Assembly (NCBI RefSeq): GCF_051020985.1
Contig: NW_027475134.1
Location: forward strand, 744,001 to 808,000
Length of the DNA: 64,000 bases
From: Nomia melanderi
Lineage: Eukaryota > Arthropoda > Insecta > Hymenoptera > Halictidae
Direction: 5' to 3'
Shown here piece by piece: positions 51,101-63,423 of the stretch. How positions within the stretch are numbered: position 1 is the first letter of the stretch; each line of letters starts with the position of its first letter. The translations under genes were made by a program, and so were the position numbers. The notes below the pieces were generated by a model. It was not told where the DNA came from. It did no database searches and was given only the letters and a program-made list of their open reading frames with translations.

Positions 51101-54100
51101 CAATAAATCAAAGTGCATTGTCTGTAGGAGGCCCTGGCGCATGAATCTGTGCAGCGGGAACGACCTCGGACCACCAGGGGCGAGACAACCACCTTCTCAT
51201 GGGGCCGGACACTCAGGGTCAGGGAAAAATCCAATATATATCTGGTGATATCTCGGGTGCTATTAGAGATAGCGCAATAAATCAAAGTGCACTACCTGCA
51301 GGAGGCCCTGGCGCATGAATCTCTGCAGCGGAAGCGTCCTCGGACCTCCAGGGGCCGAGACAACGACCGTCTCATGGGGCCGGACACTCAGGGTCAGGGT
51401 AAAATCCAATATATATCTGGTGATATCTCGGGTGCTATTAGAGATAGCGCAATAAACCAAAGTGAATTATCTGCAGGAGGCCCTGGCGCATGAATCTGTG
51501 CAACGGGAACGACCTCGGACCACCAGGGGCCGAGAAAACCACAGTCTCATGGGGCCGGACACTCAGGGTCAGTGAAAAATCCAATATATATCTGCTGATA
51601 TCTCGGGTGCTATTACAGATAGCGCAATAAATCAAAGTGCATTGTCTGTAGGAGGCCCTGGCGCATGAATCTGTGCAACGGGAACGACCTCGGACCACCA
51701 GGGGCCGAGAAAACCACAGTCTCATGGGGCCGGACACTCAGGGTCAGGGGAAAATCCAATATATATCTGGCGATATCTCGGGTGCTATTACAGGTAGCGC
51801 AATAAATCAAAGTGCATTGTCTGTAGGAGGCCCTGGCGCATGAATCTGTGCAGCGGGAAGGACCTCGGAACACCAGGGGCCGAGAAAACCACCGTCACAT
51901 GGGGCAGGACACTCAGGGTCAGTGAAAAATCCAATATATATATGGTGATATCTCGGGTGCTATTACAGATACCGCAATAAATCAAAGTGCATTGTCTGTA
52001 GGAGACCCTGGCGCATGAATCTCTGCAGCGGAAACGTCCTCGGACCTCCAGGGGCCGAGACAACGACCGTCTCATGGGGCCGGACACTCAGGGTCAGGGT
52101 AAAATCCAATATATATCTGGTGATATCTCGGGTGCTATTACAGATAGCGCAATAAATCAAAGTGCATTGTCTGCAGGAGGCCCTGTCGCATGAATCTGTG
52201 CAGCGGGAACGACCTCGGACGACCAGGGGCCGAGAAAACCACAGTCTCATGGGGCCGGACACTCAGGGTCAGGGTAAAATGCAATATATATCTGGTGATA
52301 TCTCGGGTGCTATTACAGATAGCGCAATAAATCAAAGTGCATTGTCTGTAGGAGGCCCTGGCGCATGAATCTGTGCAGCGGGAACGACATCGGACCACCA
52401 GGGGCCGAAAAAACCACAGTCTCATGGGGCCGGTCACTCAGGGTCAGGGGAAAATCCAATATATATCTGGTGATATCTCGGGTGCTATTACAGATAGCGC
52501 AATAAATCAAAGTGCGTTGTCTGTAGGAGACCCTGGCGCATGAACCTGTGCAGCGGGAACGACCTCGGACCACCAGGGGCCGAGAAAACCACAGTCTCAT
52601 GGGGCCGTTCACTCAGGGTCAGGGAAAATTCCAATATATATCTGGTGATATCTCGGGTGCTATTACAGATAGCGCAATAAATCAAAGTGCATTGTCTGTA
52701 GGAGGCCCTGGCGCATGAATCTGTGCAGCGGGAACGACCTCGGACCACCAGGGGCCGAGAAAACCACAGTCTCATGGGGCCGGTCACTCAGGGTCAGGGG
52801 AAAATCCAATATATATCTGGTGATATCTAGGGTGCTATCAGAGATAGCGCAATAAACCAAAGTGAATTATCTGCAGGAGGCCCTGGCGCATGAATCTGTG
52901 CAGCGGGAACGACCTCGGACCACCAGGGGCCGAGAAAACGACCGTCTCATGGGGCCGGACACTCAGGGTCAGTGAAAAATTTAATATATATCTGCTGATA
53001 TCTCGGGTGCTATTACAGATAGCGCAATAAATCAAAGTGCATTGTCTGTAGGAGGCCCTGGCGCATGAATCTGTGCAGCGGGAACGACCTCGGACCACCA
53101 GGGGCCGAAAAAACCACAGTCTCATGGGGCCGGACACTCAGGGTCAGGGTAAAATCCAATATATATCTGTTGATATCTCGGGTGCTATTACAGATAGCGC
53201 AATAAATCAAAGTGAATTATCTGCAGGAGGCCCTGGCGCATGAATCTGTGCAGCGGGAACGACCTCGGACCACCAGGGGCCGAGAAAACTATCGTCTCAT
53301 GGGGCCGGTCACTCAGGATCAGTGAAAAATCCAATATATATCTGCTGATATCTCGGGTGCTGTTAGAGATAGCGCAATAAACGAAAGTGAATTATCTGCA
53401 GGAGGCCCTGGCGCATGAATCTGTGCAGCGGGAACGACCTCGGACCACCAGGGGCCGAGAAAACCACAGTCTCATGGGGCCGGACACTCAGGGTCAGTGG
53501 AAAATCCAATATAGATCTGGTGATATCTCGGGTGCTATTACAGATAGCGCAATAAATCAAAGTGCATTACCTGTAGGAGGATCTGGCGCATGAATCTGTG
53601 CAGCGGGAACGTCCTCGGACCTCCAGGGGCCGAGACAACGACCGTCTCATGGGCCCGGACACTCAGGGTCAGGGTAAAATCCAATATATATCTGGTGATA
53701 TCTCGGGTGCTATTACAGATAGCGCAATAAATCAAAGTGCATTGTCTGTAGGAGGCCCTGGCGCATGAATCTGTGCAACGGGAACGACCTCGGACCACCA
53801 GGGGCCGAGAAAACCACAGTCTCATGGGGCCGGACACTCAGGGTCAGGGAAAAATCCAATATATATCTGGTGATATCTCGGGTGCTATTACAGATAGCGC
53901 AATAAATCAAAGTGCACTGTCTGTAGGAGGCCCTGGCGCATGAATCTGGGCTGCGGGAACGACCTCGGTCCACCAGGGGCCGAGAAAACCACCGTCTCAT
54001 GGAGCCGGACACTCAGGGTCAGGGAAAAATCCAATATATATCTGGTGATATCTCGGGTGATATTACAGATAGCCCAATAAATCAAAGTGCATTGTCTGTA

Positions 54101-54359
54101 GGAGGCCCTGGCGCATGAATCTGTGCAGCGGGAACGACCTCGGACCACCAGAGGCCGAGAAAACCACAGTCTCATGGGGCCGGACACTCACGGTCAGGGG
54201 AAAATCCAATATATATCTGGTGATATCTCGGGTGCTATTAGAGATAGCGCAATAAACCAAAGTGATTTATCTGCAGGAGGCCCTGGCGCATGAATCTGGG
54301 CAGCGGGAACGACCTCGGACCACCAGGGGCCGAGAAAACCACCGTCTCATGGGGCCGGA

Positions 54360-57050
54360 CACTCAGGGTCAGGGAAAAATCCAATATATATCTGGTGATA
54401 TCTCGGTTGCTATTAGAGGTAGCGCAATAAACCAAAGTCAATTATCTGCAGGAGGCCCTGGCGCATGAATCTGTGCAGCGGGAACGACTTCGGTCCACCA
54501 GGGGCCGAGAAAACCACCGTCTCATGGAGCCGGACCCTCAGGGTCAGGGAAAAATCCAATATATATCTGGTGATATCTCGGGTGATATTACAGATAGCCC
54601 AATAAATCAAAGTGCATTGTCTGTAGGAGGCCCTGGCGCATGAATCTGTGCAGCGGGAACGACCTCGGACCACCAGGGGCCGAGAAAATCACCGTCTCAT
54701 GGGGCCAGATTGTCAGGGTCAGGGAAAAATCCAATATATATCTGGTGACATCTCGGGTGCTATTAGAGATAGCGCAATAAACCAAAGTGCATTGTCTGCA
54801 GGAGGCCCTGGCGCATAAATCTGTGCCGCGGGATCGACGACGGACCACCAGGGGCCGAGAAAACCACCGACACATGGGGCCGGACACTCAGGGTCAGGAG
54901 AAAATCCAATATATATCTGGTGATATCTCGAGTGCTATTAGAGATAGCGCAATAAACCAAAGTGAATTATCTATAGGATGCACTGGCGCATGGATCTGTG
55001 CAGCGGGATCGACCTCGGACCACCAGGGACCGAGAAAAACATCGACACATGGGGCCGGACTGTCAGGGTCAAGGAAAAATCCAATATATATCTTTTGATA
55101 TCACGGGTGCTATTAGAGATAGCGCAATATACCAAAGTGAATTATCTGCAGGAGGGCCTAGCGTATTAATCTGAGCAGCGGGGACGACCTCGGACCACCA
55201 GGGGCCGAGAAAACCACCAACACATGGGGCCGGACTGTCAGGGTCTGGGAAAAATCCAATATATATCTGGTGATATCTCGAGTGCTATTAGAGATAGCGC
55301 AATAAACCAAAGTGAATTATCTGCAGGAGGGCCTAGCGTATTAATCTGAGCAGCAGGAACGACCTCGGACCACCAGGCGCCGAGAAAATTACAGATATTC
55401 GGAATCCGTCACCTAATGTCATGTAAAAATCCAGCATATATCTGGTGACATCTCGGGTGCTCTTACAGATAGCGCACTAAACCAAAGTGAATTATCTGCA
55501 GGGGGCCCTGGCGCATGAATATGTGCAGCGGGAACGACCTCGGACCACCAGAGGCCGTGAAAACCAGCGTCTCATGGGGCCGGACACTCAGGGTCAGGGA
55601 AAAATCCAATATATATCTGGTGATATCTCGGGTGCTATTACAGATAGCGCAATAAATCAAAGTGCACTGTCTGTAGGAGGCCCTGGCGCATGAATCTGGG
55701 CTGCGGGAACGACCTCGGACCACCAGGGGCCGAGAAAACCACCGTCTCATGGGGCCGGACACTCAGGGTCAGGGAAAAATCCAATATATATCTGGTGATA
55801 TCTCGGTTGCTATTAGAGGTAGCGCAATAAACCAAAGTCAATTATCTGCAGGAGGCCCTGGCGCATGAATCTGTGCAGCGGGAACGACTTCGGTCCACCA
55901 GGGGCCGAGAAAACCACCGTCTCATGGAGCCGGACCCTCAGGGTCAGGGAAAAATCCAATATATATCTGGTGATATCTCGGGTGATATTACAGATAGCCC
56001 AATAAATCAAAGTGCATTGTCTGTAGGAGGCCCTGGCGCATGAATCTGTGCAGCGGGAACGACCTCGGACCACCAGGGGCCGAGAAAATCACCGTCTCAT
56101 GGGGCCAGATTGTCAGGGTCAGGGAAAAATCCAATATATATCTGGTGACATCTCGGGTGCTATTAGAGATAGCGCAATAAACCAAAGTGCATTGTCTGCA
56201 GCAGGCCCTGGCGCATAAATCTGTGCCGCGGGATCGACGACGGACCACCAGGGGCCGAGAAAACCACCGACACATGGGGCCGGACACTCAGGGTCAGGAG
56301 AAAATCCAATATATATCTGGTGATATCTCGAGTGCTATTAGAGATAGCGCAATAAACCAAAGTGAATTATCTATAGGATGAACTGGCGCATGGATCTGTG
56401 CAGCGGGATCGACTTCGGACCACCAGGGACCGAGAAAAACATCGACACATGGGGCCGGACTGTCAGGGTCAAGGAAAAATCCAATATATATCTTTTGATA
56501 TCACGGGTGCTATTAGAGATAGCGCAATATACCAAAGTGAATTATCTGCAGGAGGGCCTAGCGTATTAATCTGAGCAGCGGGAACGACCTCGGACCACCA
56601 GGGGCCGAGAAAACCACCGACACATGGGGCCGGACTGTCAGGGTCTGGGAAAAATCCAATATATATCTGGTGATATCTCGAGTGATATTACAGATAGCCC
56701 AATAAATCAAAGTGCATTGTCTGTAGGAGGCCCTGGCGCATGAATCTGTGCAGCGGGAACGACCTCGGACCACCAGGGGCCGAGAAAATCACCGTCTCAT
56801 GGGGCCAGATTGTCAGGGTCAGGGAAAAATCCAATATATATCTGGTGACATCTCGGGTGCTATTAGAGATAGCGCAATAAACCAAAGTGCATTGTCTGCA
56901 GGAGGCCCTGGCGCATAAATCTGTGCCGCGGGATCGACGACGGACCACCAGGGGCCGAGAAAACCACCGACACATGGGGCCGGACACTCAGGGTCAGGAG
57001 AAAATCCAATATATATCTGGTGATATCTCGAGTGCTATTAGAGATAGCGC
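54360..57050. repeat. 8-mer (1,400 bp) and 4-mer (700 bp) duplications
   Basis: The monomers from about 54,360 to 55,170 recur at 55,760-56,570 (offset 1,400), and part of the block recurs again at about 56,690-57,050 (offset 700 from the second copy). Markers are GGGTGATATTACAGATAGCCC, GGGGCCAGATTGTCAGGG, GCATAAATCTGTGCCGCGGG, ATCTCGAGTGC, ATCTTTTGATATCACGGG and GGGCCTAGCGTATTAATC. One isolated B segment lies at about 55,383-55,445. Confidence 0.85.
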
Positions 57051-57659
57051 AATAAACCAAAGTGAATTATCTGCAGGAGGCCCTGGCGCATGAATCTGTG
57101 CAGCGGGAACGACCTCGGACCACCAGGGGCCGAGAAAACTATCGTCTCATGGGGCCGGTCACTCAGGATCAGTGAAAAATCCAATATATATCTGCTGATA
57201 TCTCGGGTGCTGTTAGAGATAGCGCAATAAATCAAAGTGCATTACCTGTAGGAGGACCTGGCGCATGAATCTGTGCAGCGGGAACGTCCTCGGACATCCA
57301 GGGGCCGAGACAACGACCGTCTCATGGGGCCGGACACTCAGGGTCAGTGAAAAATCCAATATATATCTGCTGATATCTCGGGTGCTATTACAGATAGCGC
57401 AATAAATCAAAGTGCATTGTCTGTAGGAGGCCCTGGCGCATGAATCTGTGCAGCGGGAACGTCCTCGGACCTCCAGGGGCCGAGAAAACCACAGTCTCAT
57501 GGGGCCGGACACTCAGGGTCAGTGGAAAATCCAATATAGATCTGGTGATATCTCGGGTGCTATTACAGATAGCGCAATAAATCAATGTGCATTGTCGGTA
57601 GGAGGCCCTGGCGCATGAATCTGTTCAGCGGGAACGACATCGGACGACCAGGGGCCGAG

Positions 57660-57700
57660 AAAACCACAGTCTCATGGGGCCGGACACTCAGGGTCAGGGC
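57660..57700. other. Recombination junction between two satellite lineages
   Basis: To the left, the monomer (GAATCTGTTCAGCGGGAACG, GACATCGGACGACC, CCACAGTCTC) matches about 49,740-49,800. To the right, from GGGTCAGGGCAAAATCC, the sequence matches 33,010 onwards. The switch falls inside shared sequence (GTCTCATGGGGCCGGACACT) and keeps the 175-bp phase, as expected for homologous unequal exchange or gene conversion. Confidence 0.8.
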
Positions 57701-60700
57701 AAAATCCAATATATACCTGGTGATATCCCGAGTGCTATTATAGATAGCGCAATAAACCAAAGTGCATTGTCTGTAGGAGGCCCTGCCGCATGAATCTGTG
57801 CAGCGGGAACGACCTCGGACCACCAGCTGCCGAGAAAACCACCGTCTCATGGGGCAGGACACTCAGGGTCGGGGAAAAATCCAATATACATCTGGTGATA
57901 TCTCGGGTGCTATTAGAGATAGCGCAATAAACCAAAGTGTATTATCTGCAGCAAGTCCTGGCGCATGATTCTTTCAGCGGGAACGACCTCGGACCACTAG
58001 GGGCCGAGAAAACCACCGGCTCATGGGGCCGGACACTCAGGGTCAGGGGAAAATCCAATATATATCTGGTGATATCTCGGGTGCTATTACAGATAGCGCA
58101 ATAAATCAAAGTGCATTGTCTGTAGGAGACCCTGGCGCATGAATCTGGGCAGCGGGAACGACATCGGACATCCAGGGGCCGAGAAAATTATAGATTTTCG
58201 GTATCCGTCACCCAATTTCATGTAAAAATCCAGCATTTTTCTGGTGGTATCTCGGGTTCTATTACAGATAGCGCGATAAATCAAAGTGCATTGTCTGCAG
58301 GAGGCCCTGGCGCATGAATCTGCGAAGCAGGAACGACCTCGGCCCTCCAGGGGCCGAGAAACTTACAGATTTTCGGTGTCCGTCACCCAAAGTCATGTAA
58401 AAATCCAGCATATATATGGTGCTTTCTCGGGTGCTATTACAGATAGCGCAATAAATCAAAGTGCATTGTCTGTAGGAGGCCCTGGCGCATGAATCCGTGC
58501 AGCGGGAACGACCTCGGACCACCAGGGGCCGAGAAAACCACCGTCTCATGGGGCCGGACTGTCAGGGTCAGGGAAAAATCCATTATATATCTGGTGATAT
58601 CTCGGGTGCCATTGGAGATGGCGCAATAAACCAAAGTGAATTATCTGCAGGAGGCCCTGGCGCATGAATCTGTGCAGCGGGAACGACCTCGGACCACCAG
58701 GGGCCGAGAAAATCACCGTCTCAAGGGGCCGGACACTGAGGGTCGGGGAAAAATCCAATATATATCTGGTGATATCTCGGGTGCTATTAGAGATAGCGCA
58801 ATAAACCAAAGTGAATTGTCTGTAGGAGGCCCTGGCGCATGAATCTGAGCAGCGGGAACGACCTCGGATCACCACGAGCCGAGAAAACCACCATCTCATT
58901 GGGCCGGACACTAAGGGTCAGGGGAAAATACAATATATACCTGGTGTTATCTCGGGTGCTATTACAGATAATGCAATAAATCAAAGTGCATTGTCTGTAG
59001 GAGGACATGGCGCATGAATCTGTGCAGCCGGATCGACCTCGGACCACCAGGGGCCGAGAAAATCACCGTCTCATGGGGCCGGACTGTCAGGGTTAGGGAA
59101 AAATCCGATGTATATCTGGTGATATCTCGGGTGCTATAAGAGATAGCGCAATAAATCAAAGTGCATTGTCTGTAGGAGGCACTGGCAAATGAATTTCTGC
59201 AGCAGGAACTACCTCGGACCACCAGGGGCCGAGAAAATTACAGATATTCGGAATCCGTCACCCAAGGTCATGTAAAAATCCAGCATATATCTGGTGATAT
59301 CTCGGGTGCTATTACAGATAGCGCAATAAATCAAAGTGCATTGACTGTAGGAGGCCCTGGCGCATGAATCTGTGCAGCGGGAACGACCTCGGACCACGAG
59401 GGACCGAGAAAACCATCGACACATGGGGCCGGACTGTCAGGGTCAAGGAAAAATCCAATATATATCTGGTGATATCGCGGGTGCTATTAGAGATAGCGCA
59501 ATAAATCAAAGTGCATTGTCTGCAGGAGGCCCTAGCGCATGAATCCGTGCGGGCGGGATCGAACTCGGACCACCAGGGGTCGAGAAAGCCACCGAAACAT
59601 GGGGCCGGGCACTCAGGGCCAGGGAAAAATCCAATAAATATCTGGTGATATCTCGGGTGCTATTACAGATAGCGCAATAAATCAAAGTGCATTGACTGTA
59701 GGAGGCCCTGGCGCATGAATCTCTGCAGCGGGAACGACCTCGGACCACCAGGGGCCCAGAAAACCACCGTCTCATGGGGCCGGACTGTCAGGGTCAGGGA
59801 AAAGTCCGATATATATCTGGTGATATCCCGGGTGCTATTAGAGATAGCGCAATAAATCAAAGTGCATTGTCTGTAGGAGGCACTGGCGAATGAATCTGTG
59901 AAGCAGGAACTACCTCGGACCACCAGGAGCCGAGAAAATTACAGATATTCGGAATCCGTCACCCAAGGTCATGTAAAAATCCAGCATATATCTGGTGATA
60001 TCTCGGGTGCTATTACAGATAGCGCAATAAATCAAAGTGCATTGCCTGTAGGAGGCCCTGGCGCATGAATCTGTGCAGCGGGAACGACCTCGGACCACCA
60101 GGGGCCCAGAAAACCACCGTCTCATGGGGCCGGACTGTCAGGGTCAGGGAAAAGTCCGATATATATCTGGTGATATCTCGGGTGCTATTAGAGATAGCGC
60201 AATAAATCAAAGTGCATTGTCTGTAGGAGGCACTGGCGAATGAATCTGTGCAGCGGGATCGACCTCGGACCACGAGGGACCGAGAAAACCATCGACACAT
60301 GGGGCCGGACAGTCAGGGTCAAGGAAAAATCCAATATATATCTGGTGATATCGCGGGTGCTATTAGAGATAGCGTAATAAATCAAAGTGCATTGTCTGCA
60401 GGAGGCCCTAGCGCATGAATCCGTGCGGGCGGGATCGAACTCGGACCACCAGGGGTCGAGAAAGCCACCGAAACATGGGGCCGGGCACTCAGGGCCAGGG
60501 AAAAATCCAATAAATATCTGGTGATATCTCGGGTGCTATTACAGATAGCGCAATAAATCAAAGTGCATTGACTGTAGGAGGCCCTGGCGCATGAATCTGT
60601 GCAGCGGGAACGACCTCGGACCACCAGGGGCCCAGAAAACCACCGTCTCATGGGGCCGGACTGTCAGGGTCAGGGAAAAGTCCGATATATATCTGGTGAT

Positions 60701-63423
60701 ATCTCGGGTGCTATTAGAGATAGCGCAATAAATCAAAGTGCATTGTCTGTAGGAGGCACTGGCGAATGAATCTGTGAAGCAGGAACTACCTCGGACCACC
60801 AGGAGCCGAGAAAATTACAGATATTCGGAATCCGTCACCCAAGGTCATGTAAAAATCCAGCATATATCTGGTGATATCTCGGGTGCTATTACAGATAGCG
60901 CAATAAATCAAAGTGCATTGCCTGTAGGAGGCCCTGGCGCATGAATCTGTGCAGCGGGAACGACCTCGGACCACCAGGGGCCCAGAAAACCACCGTCTCA
61001 TGGGGCCGGACTGTCAGGGTCAGGGAAAAGTCCGATATATATCTGGTGATATCTCGGGTGCTATTAGAGATAGCGCAATAAATCAAAGTGCATTGTCTGT
61101 AGGAGGCACTGGCGAATGAATCTGTGCAGCGGGATCGACCTCGGACCACGAGGGACCGAGAAAACCATCGACACATGGGGCCGGACAGTCAGGGTCAAGG
61201 AAAAATCCAATATATATCTGGTGATATCGCGGGTGCTATTAGAGATAGCGCAATAAATCAAAGTGCATTGTCTGCAGGAGGCCCTAGCGCATGAATCCGT
61301 GCGGGCGGGATCGAACTCGGACCACCAGGGGTCGAGAAAGCCACCGAAACATGGGGCCGGGCAATCAGGGCCAGGGAAAAATCCAATAAATATCTGGTGA
61401 TATCTCGGGTGCTATTACAGATAGCGCAATAAATCAAAGTGCATTGTCTGCAAGAGGCCCTAGCGCATGAGTCTGTGCAGCGGGAACGACCTCGGACCAC
61501 CAGGGGCCGAGAAAACCACCGTCTCATGGGGTCGGACACTCAGGGTCAGAAAAAAATCCAATATATATCTGGTGATATCTCGGGTGCTATTACAGATAGC
61601 GCAATAAATCAAAGTGCACTGACTGTAGGAGGCCCTGGCGCTTGAATCTGTGCAGCGGGATCGACCTCGGACCACCAAGGGCCGAGAAAATCACCGTCTC
61701 ATGGGGCCGGACTGTCAGGGTCAGGGAAAAGTCCGATATATATCTGGTGATATCTCGGGTGCTATTAGAGATAGCGCAATAAATCAAAGTGCATTGTCTG
61801 TAGGAGGCACTGGCGCATGAATCTGTTCAGCGGGATCGACCTCGGACCACCAGGGGCCGAGAAAACCACCGTCTCATGGGGTCGGACACTCAGGGTCAGA
61901 GAAAAATCCAATATATATCTGGTGATATCTCGGGTGCTATTACAGATGGCGCAATAAATCAAAGTGCATTGACTGTAGGAGGCCCGGGCGCATGAATCTG
62001 TGCAGCAGGAACGACCTGGGACCACCAGGGGCCCAGAAAACCACCGTCTCATGGGGCCGGACTGTCAGGGTCAGGGAAAAGTCCGATATATATCTGGTGA
62101 TATCTCGGGTGCTATTAGAGATAGCGCAATAAATCAAAGTGCATTGTCTGTAGGAGGCACTGGCGAATGCATCTGTGCAGCAGGAACTACCTCGGTCCAC
62201 TAGGGGCCGAGAAAATTACAGATATTCCGAATCCGTCACCCAAGGTCATGTAAAAATCAAGCATATATCTGGTGATATATCGGGTGCTATTACAGATAGC
62301 GCAATGAATCAAAGTGCACTTTCTGTAGGAGGCCCTGGCGCTTGAATCTGTGCAGCGGGATCGACCTCGGACCACCAAGGGCCGAGAAAATCACCGTCTC
62401 ATGGGGCCGGACTGTCAGGGTCAGGGAAAAATCCAATATATATCTGGTGATATCTCGGGTGCAATTAGAGATAGGGAAATAAACCAAAGTGAATTATCTA
62501 TAGGAGGCCCTGGCGCATGAATCTGTGCAGCGGGAACGACCTCGGACCACCATGGGCCGATAAAACCACCGTCTCATGGGGCCGGACACTCAGGGTCAGG
62601 GGAAAATACAATATATACCTGGTGATATCTCGGGTGCTATTACAGATAGCGCAATAAATCAAAGTGCATTGTCTGTAGGAGGCCATGGCGGATGAATCTG
62701 TTCAGCGGGATCGACCTCGGACCACCAGGGCCCGAGAAAACCACCGTCTCATGGGGCCGGACACTCAGGGTCAGGGGAAAATACAATATATACCTGGTGA
62801 TATCTCGGGTGCTATTACAGATAGCGCAATAAATCAAAGTGCATTGTCTGTAGGAGGCCATGGCGCATGAATCTGTGCAGCGGGATCGACCTCGGACCAC
62901 CAGGGGACGAGAAAACCACCGTCTCATGGGGTCGGACACTCAGGGTCAGGGAAAAATCCAATATATATCTGCTGATATCTCGGGTGCTATTACAGATAGC
63001 GCAATAAATCAAAGTGCATTGTCTGTAGGAGGGCCTGGCGGATGAACCTGTGCAGCGGGAACGACCTCGGACCTCCAGGGGCCGAGAAAACCACCGTCTC
63101 ATGGGGCCGGACACTCAGGGTCAGGGGAAAATCCAATATATATCTGGTGATATCTCGGGTGCTATTAGAGACAGCGCAATAAATCAAAGTGCATTGTATG
63201 TAGGAGGCCCTGGCGCATGAATCTGTGCAGCGGGAACGACCTCGGACCATCAGGGGCCGAAAAAACCACAGTCTCATGGGGCCGGACACTCAGGGTCAGT
63301 GAAAAATCCAATATATATCTGGTGATATCTCGGCTGCTATTACAGATAGCGCAATAAATCAAAGTGCATTGTCTGTAGGAGGCCCTGGCGCATGAATCTG
63401 TGCAGCGGGAACGACCTCGGACC
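57670..63423. repeat. 5.75-kb segment, copy 2 of the 33.0-38.7 kb block
   Basis: Near-exact copy at offset 24,674, including B3, B1 and B2 monomers and the 876-bp 5-mer (units near 59,312, 60,188 and 61,064). From 63,423 to the window end the sequence instead continues like 41,024-41,601 and 45,398-45,975, so this copy carries a different right-hand neighbour from copy 1. Confidence 0.9.
59312..61474. repeat. 5-mer higher-order repeat (876 bp), second location
   Basis: Same monomer order and private variants as at 34,638-36,800, carried along in the 5.75-kb duplication. Small differences are present between the two locations (for example GGACAGTCAGGGTCAAGG near 60,308 where 35,633 has GGACTGTCAGGG). 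Confidence 0.88.

Larger units (their letters stand above)
44300..55370. repeat. Long type A-only stretch
   Basis: After the B2 monomer at about 44,185, no type B segment appears until about 55,383, a run of roughly 64 monomers. They are mutually similar, often with CCACAGTCTCATGG, GGTCAGTGAAAAATCC and ATCTGCTGATATC variants. The interval holds no other sequence. It looks recently homogenised. Confidence 0.85.
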
